A stretch of DNA of 32,328 nt from Larix sibirica (lineage: Eukaryota; Streptophyta; Pinopsida; Pinales; Pinaceae). The stretch lies in the NCBI GenBank assembly GCA_004151065.3, contig NWUY0300003242.1, forward strand, positions 22,944-55,271, in the 5' to 3' direction. A program made the translations under genes and the position numbers. The number at the start of each line of letters is the position of its first letter. The stretch's first letter is position 1. Below the pieces are notes generated by a model. It did no database searches, was not told where the DNA came from, and saw only the letters and a list, made by a program, of their open reading frames with translations. This document shows, piece after piece, positions 10,909-19,030 of this stretch.

Positions 10909-10944
10909 GTCTAGCACAGGCTAGCTAGGCTAGCCCTGCTAGAC
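10909..10944. repeat. Inverted repeat, potential 16-bp hairpin
   Basis: The left arm (GTCTAGCA-CA-GGCTAGC) and right arm (GCTAGCC-CTGCTAGAC) are reverse complements except for one 1-nt indel/mismatch, with the 3-nt loop TAG. The core GGCTAGC/GCTAGCC is perfect. Confidence 0.85.
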
Positions 10945-11174
10945 CTTTTGTTGGTTTTAGTTCTTTAATGTGAACCCAAGAGCCCATGATCAATGACCTT
11001 TTCTCTAAGAAAGAATTAACATTATAAATATTTGGGAAAACAATGTTGTAATATAAACCTTATTTTAATGTTCTTAGTTTGTGAATTGAAATGGAGGGTT
11101 TGTAGTTCATACCTAGTTACTTTGAAGCTTGATCCCTTCGACAAAACCTGCACACTCAAACAATAATTAATGCA

Positions 11175-11828
11175 NNNNNNNNNNNNNNNNNNNNNNNNNN
11201 NNNNNNNNNNNNNNNNNNNNNNNNNNNNNNNNNNNNNNNNNNNNNNNNNNNNNNNNNNNNNNNNNNNNNNNNNNNNNNNNNNNNNNNNNNNNNNNNNNNN
11301 NNNNNNNNNNNNNNNNNNNNNNNNNNNNNNNNNNNNNNNNNNNNNNNNNNNNNNNNNNNNNNNNNNNNNNNNNNNNNNNNNNNNNNNNNNNNNNNNNNNN
11401 NNNNNNNNNNNNNNNNNNNNNNNNNNNNNNNNNNNNNNNNNNNNNNNNNNNNNNNNNNNNNNNNNNNNNNNNNNNNNNNNNNNNNNNNNNNNNNNNNNNN
11501 NNNNNNNNNNNNNNNNNNNNNNNNNNNNNNNNNNNNNNNNNNNNNNNNNNNNNNNNNNNNNNNNNNNNNNNNNNNNNNNNNNNNNNNNNNNNNNNNNNNN
11601 NNNNNNNNNNNNNNNNNNNNNNNNNNNNNNNNNNNNNNNNNNNNNNNNNNNNNNNNNNNNNNNNNNNNNNNNNNNNNNNNNNNNNNNNNNNNNNNNNNNN
11701 NNNNNNNNNNNNNNNNNNNNNNNNNNNNNNNNNNNNNNNNNNNNNNNNNNNNNNNNNNNNNNNNNNNNNNNNNNNNNNNNNNNNNNNNNNNNNNNNNNNN
11801 NNNNNNNNNNNNNNNNNNNNNNNNNNNN
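11175..11828. other. Assembly gap (654 N)
   Basis: An unbroken run of N. Apparent open frames of 290 and 224 codons spanning it are artefacts. Contents are unknown. Confidence 1.
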
Positions 11829-12582
11829 ATATTGCCTCAAGTAGCTATTTGGATGGGGTAGTCCATTGCTTGGACCTCTTCGAGGGTTTAACAACGTAAA
11901 AACCCGCTATATTGATCAACAATATGTTTGTGTGAACGACTTCTTAAGGTGGTCGTTCTTTTCAAAATATCCCCTATTAGTTGAACATGGTATTAGAGAT
12001 CTTATGAGTTACGCTTTCAATGATGATCGATATCTTGAACCGGTGTTGTCAAATGTGTCAAAGGGTTTCTAGTTTCTGATATTTTTGAGCATTTATGGGC
12101 TAAGAGATGTGTTTCATTGCGTCCGAAGCACTGCTTTAAGTTGAAAACACATTTCGTTTCACTGAAAGAGGTTTTCGTTTCCCCAAGATACACCATTTTA
12201 CCATATCCACAGGTATATTATTTATAGCTACACATTTTTTTAAAACTTTTTTCTCATATTCTTTACGTTATTTTCCTAGTTTTTGTTTTATTTCTAATTT
12301 GTTACCTTTTCAATTTGCATGTGGTATTTCTCGTTCGTTATGAACTCAACAAATAAGAAATAGAGCAGAAACGATTTTCTTCATTGCGTATGCTCTTTGC
12401 CGTGCACTTTATGCAAACTTTGTAAACTAGAAACAATGAGAAAAATTACATTCCCGAGAAAGCTAACTATGGACTAAATACAAATCTGAGACATTTTAGT
12501 TTTAGAATTACGATTTTTCTTTTTGAATGCTTGTGTAAAGTGTCTTGCACGCCAAAAAGCAAGGTTTTTTGGGTAGGCACAA
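11829..12582. other. Spacer after gap, one unrecognised 68-codon frame
   Basis: The plus frame 11866-12072 reads without stops (YIDQQYVCVNDFLRWSFF, then YPLLVEHGIRDLM) and has a fairly protein-like composition, but I recognise no family. It could be the end of a coding fragment lying in the gap. The remainder to 12582 is AT-rich and empty. Confidence 0.3.
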
Positions 12583-12991
12583 TGTCGCGACCCCAACGTG
12601 AAGGTTGGGTCGGACTTCCCCTAACATGTGCCGAAGGATCATGTAGACACAACAGAGGATGAGTATGGAGCTCGACACACTTGACTTGTGAAGACATGAG
12701 AATGACTTGAGGTAGAGCGCGAAGGCATGGTGGGAGCATGGTGTCCGCACACTCCAAAAAGACTAGGTGAAAATGGTTTTGCCGAGATGTAATGGATGTG
12801 AGCACGAGACTTGGGGTGAATTGAGTTGGGCATGTGTACCTAAGGTGCCAACACATTGGTTTGGATTACGAAGCTAACACTTACTTGCATAGCACATTTT
12901 CCACTTGTGGGAGTTGGGAGGTCGTCGACTTGGGCACACATGAAATTTGGGTTTGTGTCAGTTTGGGCACATTTGTGGAGTTGGGTGCACC

Positions 12992-13000
12992 ATATAAATA
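12992..13000 (+). promoter_or_regulatory. TATA box of the LTR candidate
   Basis: ATATAAATA is followed by a purine-rich stretch and, about 40 bp on, an A/C/T-rich 'aatcaatcattcaattcatt' run suitable for a transcription start. Confidence 0.5.
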
Positions 13001-13076
13001 ATAAGGAAAGCACAAAGAAAGGAATCAATCATTCAATTCATTCAAGAAAAAATACAAGAGAAGTCAGACGAGATAA

Positions 13077-13440
13077 AGTAGCACGACTTGGGCGCAATTC
13101 GTCACGACACGACAGCATGACTTGGGTGCAATTCGTTGAGATGCAGTACCAGAATGTGGTCGCAATTCATCGGGACTCAGTAGCACGAGCTCGACACAGT
13201 CTGCTCAGATGGAATAGTATGAGTTGGGCACTTTCTATTGAGATGGAGTAGCATGAGTTGGGTGCAGTCTGTTAGGACAAAGCAGCGTGAGTTGGGCGCA
13301 GTCTGTGAGGAAGAAGTAGCACAAGTTGGGTGCAGTCTTCCGGGAAAGAGTAACGCAACTTGGGCACAGTCTGTTGGATGGAGTATCAAAATTTGGGCAT
13401 AGTCTATCAGGATGAAGTAGCACTAGTTGGGTGCACTTGT
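13077..13440 (+). repeat. Minisatellite, ~34-bp unit, about 11 copies
   Basis: The core GTAGCACGAGTTGGGYGCAG recurs with TTGGG at about 13088, 13122, 13227, 13258, 13293, 13326, 13361, 13394 and 13429, with two more degenerate units at about 13155 and 13190. Spacing is 33-35 bp. The period is not a multiple of three, and the open minus-strand frames through it (repeated 'LCPNS/CAQL'-like peptides) are by-products of the repeat. Confidence 0.85.
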
Positions 13441-14190
13441 GGATGCACTTTGCTGGGTCATAGTAGCACGAGTTGGGTCAAAGAAATATGACTTGGGTGC
13501 ACTTTTGGAGTTACAGTTTCTTGAGGCAGAGTAGTACGACTTAGGAACATTGGGTGGCGTACGTAGTCAAGTAGGATGGGTGCAGTTGGTGTTGAGCATG
13601 AGCACTGAAGTACCCTATGCTTGACGCAATGAAGAAGTTGGGGTGTGTGTTGAGGCGTCATGGATGCAACAAAGGTTGGATGTGCAGACAATGGGGGGCG
13701 TCTTGGCATATTTGCTTGAAGAGTCCGACAAACAAGATGGGGGTTGTCTAGAGTATCTAAGATAGAGATTTGTATGTGCATTGTCCTGAATCTGTTGTAT
13801 ATTTATATGAGTGTTTTCGGGTTGGGCGCATTCCTTTGTTGTATCTTGTACTATATGTAACATCCTTTATAATGATTTCCAGTTCCTAGTTTGGGAACCA
13901 CATTGCTAGATAATTGTATTGTTATGTTCTTTTGTAATGCTTGATTGTATAATTACTTCAGCGAAAGTAACTATTGGGTGAGTAAGCTGAGTAGGAACTT
14001 GTAGTGACCAAATAGTTTGTAGCTCAAGGTGTAGTAATGGGAAGACCTTTAGTGAAGAGGCATAGTTCGAGCGTAATAGTTGCAAGTATGCCAAGCCGTT
14101 GCAGACAAGGGATATTGATGTCGCACATTCCTTGGAGTTGATCATGAAAAATTTGGGGCACCACTCCTAGGGCTGTGACATATGATATTC

Positions 14191-14210
14191 CAACAACAAC
14201 AACAACAACA
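14191..14210 (+). repeat. (CAA)n microsatellite
   Basis: Six to seven CAA units, ten bases after the proposed LTR end. Confidence 0.95.
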
Positions 14211-14619
14211 TCCCCATTACACTCCATAATATTACTAAATATTTTGTTTAACTTGCTTTGTTGAAAGTTACTTTAAAAAGTAAGATGTATTGGGTTCAAA
14301 TCCTTCTTTTGGTTTCTTTTTGTAAACGTTCATGTGACTTTAAGTTATAAAGTAACTATATTGTAAAAGTGTTTTCCACTTTTTNTGATAACCACATGAA
14401 CCTTGGGACTACAACAGGAAGTGCCCTCATTTTTTTTTAATCCTTTGATTTCGCACAATCTAGTGCATAAGTTCCACTATATTTTTTTATTTACAACGCC
14501 TAAGAACAAATGTCGAATTCATTGCCATTTTATGTTAATTATCAACATTTTTCAGTCTCTAGATTTCTCTTTTATATGAGGGGTTTGTTTCCTGCACAAA
14601 TGGTTACGATTAAATCTTT
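14211..14619. other. Spacer, nothing recognised
   Basis: AT-rich, one undetermined base at 14385, a poly-T tract near 14430. No gag frame, although this would be the leader/gag position of the plus-strand LTR element. Confidence 0.5.
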
Positions 14620-15150
14620 CTACAGGCCCATATTAAATCTCGATTGTTGGCATACCATACCTCGGGATCAACTACGATCATATTCCCTATGCACGGATGG
14701 CTAGGATTAAAAGTTGAAACATGTGCAATTTTCTCTTGGCCATTGGCGACATAGTACCTTTATCATATCCCCATGCACTTTCCTTTTCCGCTAACATGCA
14801 AGGATCGAACGATGGGTCTTGTGTGATCAAATATCCATTGTTGGTGACATAACCCTTATATTAAACCTTGGGCACATTTCTTTTGCGCAAATGGCTCAAA
14901 TTAAAAGTTGTAAGATGCATGATCTGATCTAAGCCATCTACGGCATAACCCTTACCTTAGAGCATTATCACCTCCATTATTCGCGAACGATCGTGATCAT
15001 CCCATTGAACTTGCACAGTGCAATCTAGACTGCTGGCATTAGGGATCCCCTCCATTAACCTCTGATTGCCTTCTAATGTGCTAATGGTTCAGATCTAATG
15101 ATCCGTCATGACCGATTCAATCTAGATCGTCCATGGCATAAACAGACTTA
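14620..15150 (+). repeat. Degenerate tandem array, ~97-bp unit, six copies
   Basis: The anchor 'ggcat(aa)' or 'ggygacat(aa)' recurs at 14649, 14745, 14843, 14942, 15035 and 15135 (steps 96, 98, 99, 93, 100). Several copies also share 'gatct(a)', 'ccat.tatgg'-like and 'cccttac' words, and ATTAAAAGTTG recurs two units apart (14707 and 14900). Arrays of this kind, with GATCTAGACCGT-like words, are known upstream of promoters in plant LTR elements. Confidence 0.7.
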
Positions 15151-15218
15151 TGTATATCCTACGTGGATGCCGCCCTTGCATATGATCCCTTCCAATGTTT
15201 CAATATGTACTCATTAGC

Positions 15219-15224
15219 CACGTG
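15219..15224 (+). promoter_or_regulatory. G-box (CACGTG)
   Basis: CACGTG followed by GATGGCCACC, 121 bp upstream of the TATA box at 15345. A related ACGTGGATGCCGCC lies about 58 bp earlier. G-boxes bind plant bZIP and bHLH factors; use here is inferred. Confidence 0.4.
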
Positions 15225-15344
15225 GATGGCCACCTCCCACATCACGCTCCCATGTCCATGTGGAAAATGTGGGGCCCACATCAAATTTCCCTAAATTTTA
15301 ATTTTTTCATAGATACTTAATTTTCAAATTTTATACTGTGAGGT

Positions 15345-15352
15345 TATAAATA
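15345..15352 (+). promoter_or_regulatory. TATA box downstream of the 97-bp array
   Basis: TATAAATA in the context GAGGTTATAAATATAAGG. Together with the G-box and the array it forms a promoter-like block on the plus strand, but no plus-strand gene follows before the LTR at 15843. Confidence 0.4.
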
Positions 15353-15827
15353 TAAGGTTACAATCAACATATTTCTGGCAGCAATTGTCCCCATGAATCT
15401 CACACATGGCCAATAGAGAATTACATCTGAGTTCTCCTCTGAATGGAAATCTTTGTTAATACTCACGACTACAGATTTTTGTCTAATAACAAAAATTGTA
15501 ACCTTGGCATGTGTTAGAATTCCACACAAATTTCGTAATGACACTCCATAAAACAGTTAACTTGCAAACTATACATGTTTACCCAGTTTACACAGAACCA
15601 ACTCCAACATTAAATATTTTACTATGGTTTGTCTCCACATTCAGCTTATTCCATAATTCAATCGTCTATATGTTGATTATTGCGATGAATTAATCCATTG
15701 GTAGGATTCCATACTTTTTTTCCCAAATTTTCCATAAGAGCATTTATTCAAACACTTTATGTGCAACTTCTGAAACTGCATGTAAAGTCAAATTTCGACC
15801 CATTAAATCCCAGTGTTGAAAACCTTG
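15353..15827. other. Spacer between promoter-like block and primer site
   Basis: The minus-strand leader of the retroelement at 15843-17209 should lie here. The only minus frame of size (15344-15544) shows no gag motif. Confidence 0.4.
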
Positions 15828-15839
15828 GCTCTGATACCA
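15828..15839 (-). promoter_or_regulatory. Primer binding site for initiator tRNA-Met
   Basis: The minus strand reads TGGTATCAGAGC, an exact 12-nt complement to the 3' end of plant initiator tRNA-Met, used to prime minus-strand DNA synthesis of many plant LTR retrotransposons. It lies 3 nt inside the LTR end (CGTTACA in minus-strand sense). Confidence 0.85.
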
Positions 15840-16028
15840 CCATGTAACGTACCCGACAGCCTCATTCGACCACAGAAACCACGAGGCACTCAAATTCCAT
15901 ATCCAAATTTAACATTCATGCTCAATTTCGTTTTTCATAAACTCATTTATTTACACATTAGAAATAAATATACATGGTCACCCAAAATGCATATATTCAA
16001 TTGCTAAATATTACAAGAATTATAAGCA

Positions 16029-16029
<1 letters not shown>

Positions 16030-16062
<33 letters not shown>
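16030..16062. repeat. (CA)n microsatellite
   Basis: About 16 CA units inside the LTR. Confidence 0.97.
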
Positions 16063-16065
<3 letters not shown>

Positions 16066-16230
16066 GCCATGCAATTCCCAACACATATACGATCATAAAC
16101 AATAATTAAACAGTGCACAAACATAGAATTCACCATGGCATTCATAAACTGTTAGAGACTTATCTTTTTAAATAAAAAAATTCTCCAACTAGTTGCATGT
16201 GAAGGAAGTTCCTCCCAACCATAGGAACTG

Positions 16231-16526
16231 TCAAGACATATCTACTTTGACAGGCCACCCCAAGATGGGGTTATAAATCCACAAGGGAAAATCTCTCCCA
16301 CTGCCACTCAGCTCAATCAACCCACTGGTGCAGAAAACTCCCTCCACAACTGTCTCAATCCTCGATTCTCCTTCCCCATCAACCTGCACAATGTCATGAA
16401 CAAGCTCCCTTATATGAGTTAACAGTCCCTCGGGTAGCCTCCAGTTCCCTTCTAGCACTCCATCATGGGCTAGACAAGAAGTCTTCGAATTGGGACTCCA
16501 GGGCAGAAGTTGTAGGCCAAGTTTCT
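16231..16526 (-). other. Open frame of ~98 codons in the LTR, sense strand
   Basis: The minus-strand frame is open from the stop before 16526 to the TAG ending at 16231. It has no ATG near its start; a GTG at 16458 would give 75 codons. Peptides such as VLEGNWRLPEGLLTHIRELV and GRDFPLWIYNPILGWPVK look protein-like rather than repetitive. It lies about 150 bp downstream of the LTR TATA box, so it would be in the transcript leader. I recognise no family. It may be chance, an LTR leader peptide, or a captured coding fragment. Confidence 0.25.
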
Positions 16527-16673
16527 CTCATACACCAATCTACCCGGGTTAATGGCATGTATAATGTTAGGGTTAACCTTGACTTGGGAATGAGCAAGGT
16601 AGAAAGTGGTTTTGGGGACATGGTTTTGGTAGCCCGTGGTTTCTTGCTAGTTGTATTTGCATGTAAAGAACCC

Positions 16674-16681
16674 TATTTATA
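16674..16681 (-). promoter_or_regulatory. TATA box of the minus-strand LTR
   Basis: The minus strand reads TATAAATA in CCCTATAAATAGGGTT. Another TATAAAA lies upstream at 17038-17032. The nearer one has two palindromic elements 60-110 bp upstream. Confidence 0.55.
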
Positions 16682-16738
16682 GGGTTGGATTCCTCCATTG
16701 TAAGGGGCCAAAGTGAGCAGGTGAGACGCTCTTGGCGG

Positions 16739-16782
16739 CCTTGGCCTAGTTTGGCCAAGGACCAATAATAGATCTATTATTG
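16739..16782 (-). promoter_or_regulatory. Two adjacent palindromes upstream of the LTR TATA box
   Basis: CCTTGGCC (16739-16746) and GGCCAAGG (16753-16760) pair around TAGTTT. Two bases on, CAATAATAGATCTATTATTG (16763-16782) is a perfect 20-bp palindrome. They may be dyad binding sites for dimeric transcription factors in the U3 region; function is inferred. Confidence 0.5.
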
Positions 16783-17209
16783 ATGGTTGGTTTTTCCCTA
16801 CAGGGATTTCTAGGATAAATATTGTGTTGCTATTGTTGATTGCTTTTATTTGTTTTATTCTCTCTCGCATGTTTTATTGCTAACATATAATTCATGATCA
16901 ACAATGGCCTCTTGGTTCTCTATCACGGCACCAAGCTATGGCATTTGATGGTGAAAGCAAGGGAGTGGGATGAAATTCGAATGGTGGAAGAATGCATGAG
17001 GAACGAACCCCTCCCAAGCTTGAAAACTCACTTTTATAAGCATATTTCATATTGTTATGTCGCCACTCCACATGGGACCACTTTTCCCCTCTTAATCCCA
17101 TCTTAGGATAATTAAATAAGGCTTAATCAAAGCATGGCTCTTGATCATGGTTTAATAACTTGGTTTAAATGGATAAGGCTAAGAATATAAGTTGAAGCCC
17201 TCTATCACA

Positions 17210-17218
17210 TCCCCACTT
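17210..17218 (-). promoter_or_regulatory. Polypurine tract candidate
   Basis: The minus strand reads AAGTGGGGA immediately before the LTR TG. Such tracts prime plus-strand DNA synthesis next to a 3' LTR. A run of nine C on the plus strand (17230-17238) gives a second, longer purine tract in the same sense. Confidence 0.45.
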
Positions 17219-17275
17219 GTGGATTCATACCCCCCCCCATCTCTTAAAAAGGGCCTAATTATAAGGAAAACTTAA

Positions 17276-17335
17276 GAAATTAATAAAATAATTCCATGTA
17301 GACTTATGAAATTAATAAAATAATTCCATGTAGAC
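17276..17335. repeat. 28-bp perfect direct repeat, 32-bp period
   Basis: The word starting GAAATTAATAAAATAATTCC and ending ATGTAGAC is at 17276-17303 and again at 17308-17335, separated by TTAT. It abuts the LINE-1 insertion point (17341). Confidence 0.95.
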
Positions 17336-17340
17336 AATAT

Positions 17341-17353
17341 TTTAAGATACCCC
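17341..17353. repeat. LINE-1 target-site duplication, 5' copy
   Basis: TTTAAGATACCCC matches TTTAATATACCCC (24695-24707) at 12 of 13 positions. The 3' copy directly follows the LINE-1 poly(A). Confidence 0.7.
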
Positions 17354-17517
17354 ATGGATTATTATGCTCTGGAAGATAAACGGATTTCCCTGAGTAACGA
17401 GATCTGCTAGGGTTATGTATGCTCGTATGATTCACCTAGGGTTTTGACTATCCCTACCTGCATCACCCTGTCACAAATCTTTTCCCCCTTACATCCCCTA
17501 ATCCATTGGCAGAACCA

Positions 17518-19030
17518 ATGGAAGCTCCACCGGGAGGGGCCGACGTCCCCTCCCACATGCCCCCCCATTTGAATATGGCCCCATTTCTTCTGATCCCGCT
17601 ACCTCTGTGCAAATTGGGTCCACGGATGTACTGCTAGTTCACCTTGAAAGCCAGGAATCTATGAATATAATCTCAGCCTCCAACCCGGCCATGGGAACGG
17701 CCACATGCATTGAAAAAGCGACAAAAATACCATGTCTTGTTATTCCGGCGGAACGCATCAATGCAAGAGCACAGAAAATGAGAGATCATGCCCTTGTCGG
17801 TAAGTTCATTGGTTTATGGCCAACTGATCAAGTCCTACGAGGGTGGATAATGGACAAATGGAAACCCAAAGTGCATTTCGACCTGTAGCTAGCATCCAAA
17901 GGGTTCTTTACCATCATTTTCCACAGGCTTCAGGACAAAGAACAGGTTGAGGATGGAGGCCCCTATTTTTTCAACTCAGCTGGTCTCTACCTCTGGAACT
18001 GGAATGAGATATTTATCCCTGACAGAGAAGACTTCACCTGGGCCCCTGTATGGATTCGCATGTACTCCCTACCACAGTATTATTTGGATGAGGATACTCT
18101 CAAGGACAACGGAAATACAATTGGAAGATATGTCAGGGCGGCGTAGCAGATAAGGAATGGAAAGTACACCTCGTACGCTCGGATATGCATCTACATGCAT
18201 ATAGCTAAGTCTTTGTCGGACTCAATCAGCCTCACTCATGAAGACTTTGAATGGATACAGTATTTGGATTATGATCATGTCCCATTTCATTGCATGAAAT
18301 GTCACAAACATGGACATATGTACATGACTGTCACCTCAATAAACCTAATCCCAACGAGCCACAAGTAGGAAACAAGGATGAGGAGGGATTCCAAAATTCA
18401 GGAAAGAAAAGGCGGCACCACCGTAAAATGCCTGTGGAAGAAAATAAATTGAACAAACCAACCACCAATAACAGCTTTACAACCCTTGATGGACAACCTG
18501 AAAATCCAGAAATGGAGAAGAAAGGGGAGGAACCAGAGAACAATAGGATGCACATAGATAAACAACAAAACATAACCCCAAAGGTGACTAGAAGCCAAAA
18601 GAACAAGCCCGTCCCAAACATCGGAACAACTATGGAGAAGCAAGGGACATCAATGCCTGCCCCACCAAAGCAAGCAGATACCCTTAGACCAGAAATACTC
18701 ATGGATGAGGAAATGATCGAACTGGAGTTTGGAGAACTCGACATTTTAGGCATGGAGGATGCATGCACAAGGAAAGCTTACAACTCCCTCCCACCCAAGA
18801 AAATCCAGCTTCTGACGGAGGCCCTGAACAAGGTAAAGCATTTCAAACTTGGAGTCCATAATCTTCCTTAAAAAGAAATGCAAAGAATTCAACAGGATAA
18901 CAAGAAGCATGGAAGGAAAACCGAACTACAAAGGATCAGTCAGTTGGGAACCCAACTGGTGGAGTCAGGTAAATATTCCCAACTAACGGAGTTCTTCCCC
19001 ACTGTATCTCCAGGTTCTCAATGCAGTTAA
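17518..19030 (+). pseudogene. LINE-1 ORF1 (DUF4283-like, CCHC knuckle), broken
   Basis: ORF1 protein would bind element RNA and assemble the ribonucleoprotein. The ATG at 17518 opens a proline-rich N terminus that shifts frame near 17585. The next frame (17607 on) gives SKGFFTIIFHRLQDKEQVED, GGPYFFNSAGLYL, then APVWIRMYSLPQYY, GNTIGRYV and YARICIYM, the order seen in plant LINE ORF1 (DUF4283-like). The knuckle starts CMKCHKHGH (18291). Its last Cys (18329-18331) is reached only after a one-base frameshift. The rest (to 18871, then past a TAA to 19030) is a charged, low-complexity tail. Stops at 17886-17888 and about 18145 interrupt it. It ends 10 nt inside ORF2. Confidence 0.75.

Larger units (their letters stand above)
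12583..14180 (+). mobile_element. LTR-retrotransposon LTR candidate (plus strand)
   Basis: The 1,598-bp segment starts TGTCGCGACCC and ends GGGCTGTGACA; the end read in reverse complement (TGTCACAGCCC) matches the start at 9 of 11 positions, as expected for LTR termini (TG...CA). A TATA box lies 409 bp in (12992). The sequence just after the end, TATGATATTCCAA, resembles a decayed initiator tRNA-Met primer site (TGGTATCAGAGCC). The 5 bp before (CACAA) and after (TATGA) differ, so this is not a clean solo LTR; a 5' LTR of a broken element fits better. No gag or pol follows. The second LTR is not in the window. Confidence 0.5.
15843..17209 (-). mobile_element. LTR of a minus-strand LTR retrotransposon
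   Basis: In minus-strand sense the 1,367-bp LTR starts TGTGATAG (17209) and ends GGGTACGTTACA (15843), directly before the primer binding site. It carries a TATA box (16681-16674) about 530 bp in and a (CA)n tract in the downstream part. A purine tract AAGTGGGGA precedes the start, and a second, GAGATG followed by nine or more G, lies about 20 bp further. The end is well supported by the primer site; the start is inferred from the purine tract and the TG. No gag or pol frame is legible on either side. Confidence 0.6.

Noticed and set aside
11022-11894. Open frames of 290 and 224 codons
   Set aside because: They consist almost wholly of X residues from the N gap at 11175-11828.
13077-13440. 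CRISPR-like repeat array
   Set aside because: The 33-35-bp units are contiguous with no unique spacers, each unit is degenerate, and the context is a plant retroelement.
12467-13863. Several minus-strand frames of 60-130 codons (Cys/Thr/Leu/Pro-rich repeats)
   Set aside because: They read through the 34-bp minisatellite and the LTR candidate on the antisense strand. The repetitive peptides follow from the DNA repeat.
16573-17101. Short frames on both strands with ATG starts
   Set aside because: They lie in the U3 part of the LTR, overlap one another, and none shows a domain or conserved context.
18331-18768. 145-codon minus-strand frame with hydrophobic stretches resembling membrane segments
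   Set aside because: It is the antisense shadow of the charged LINE-1 ORF1 tail; Lys/Glu-rich coding gives Phe/Leu/Ser-rich antisense.
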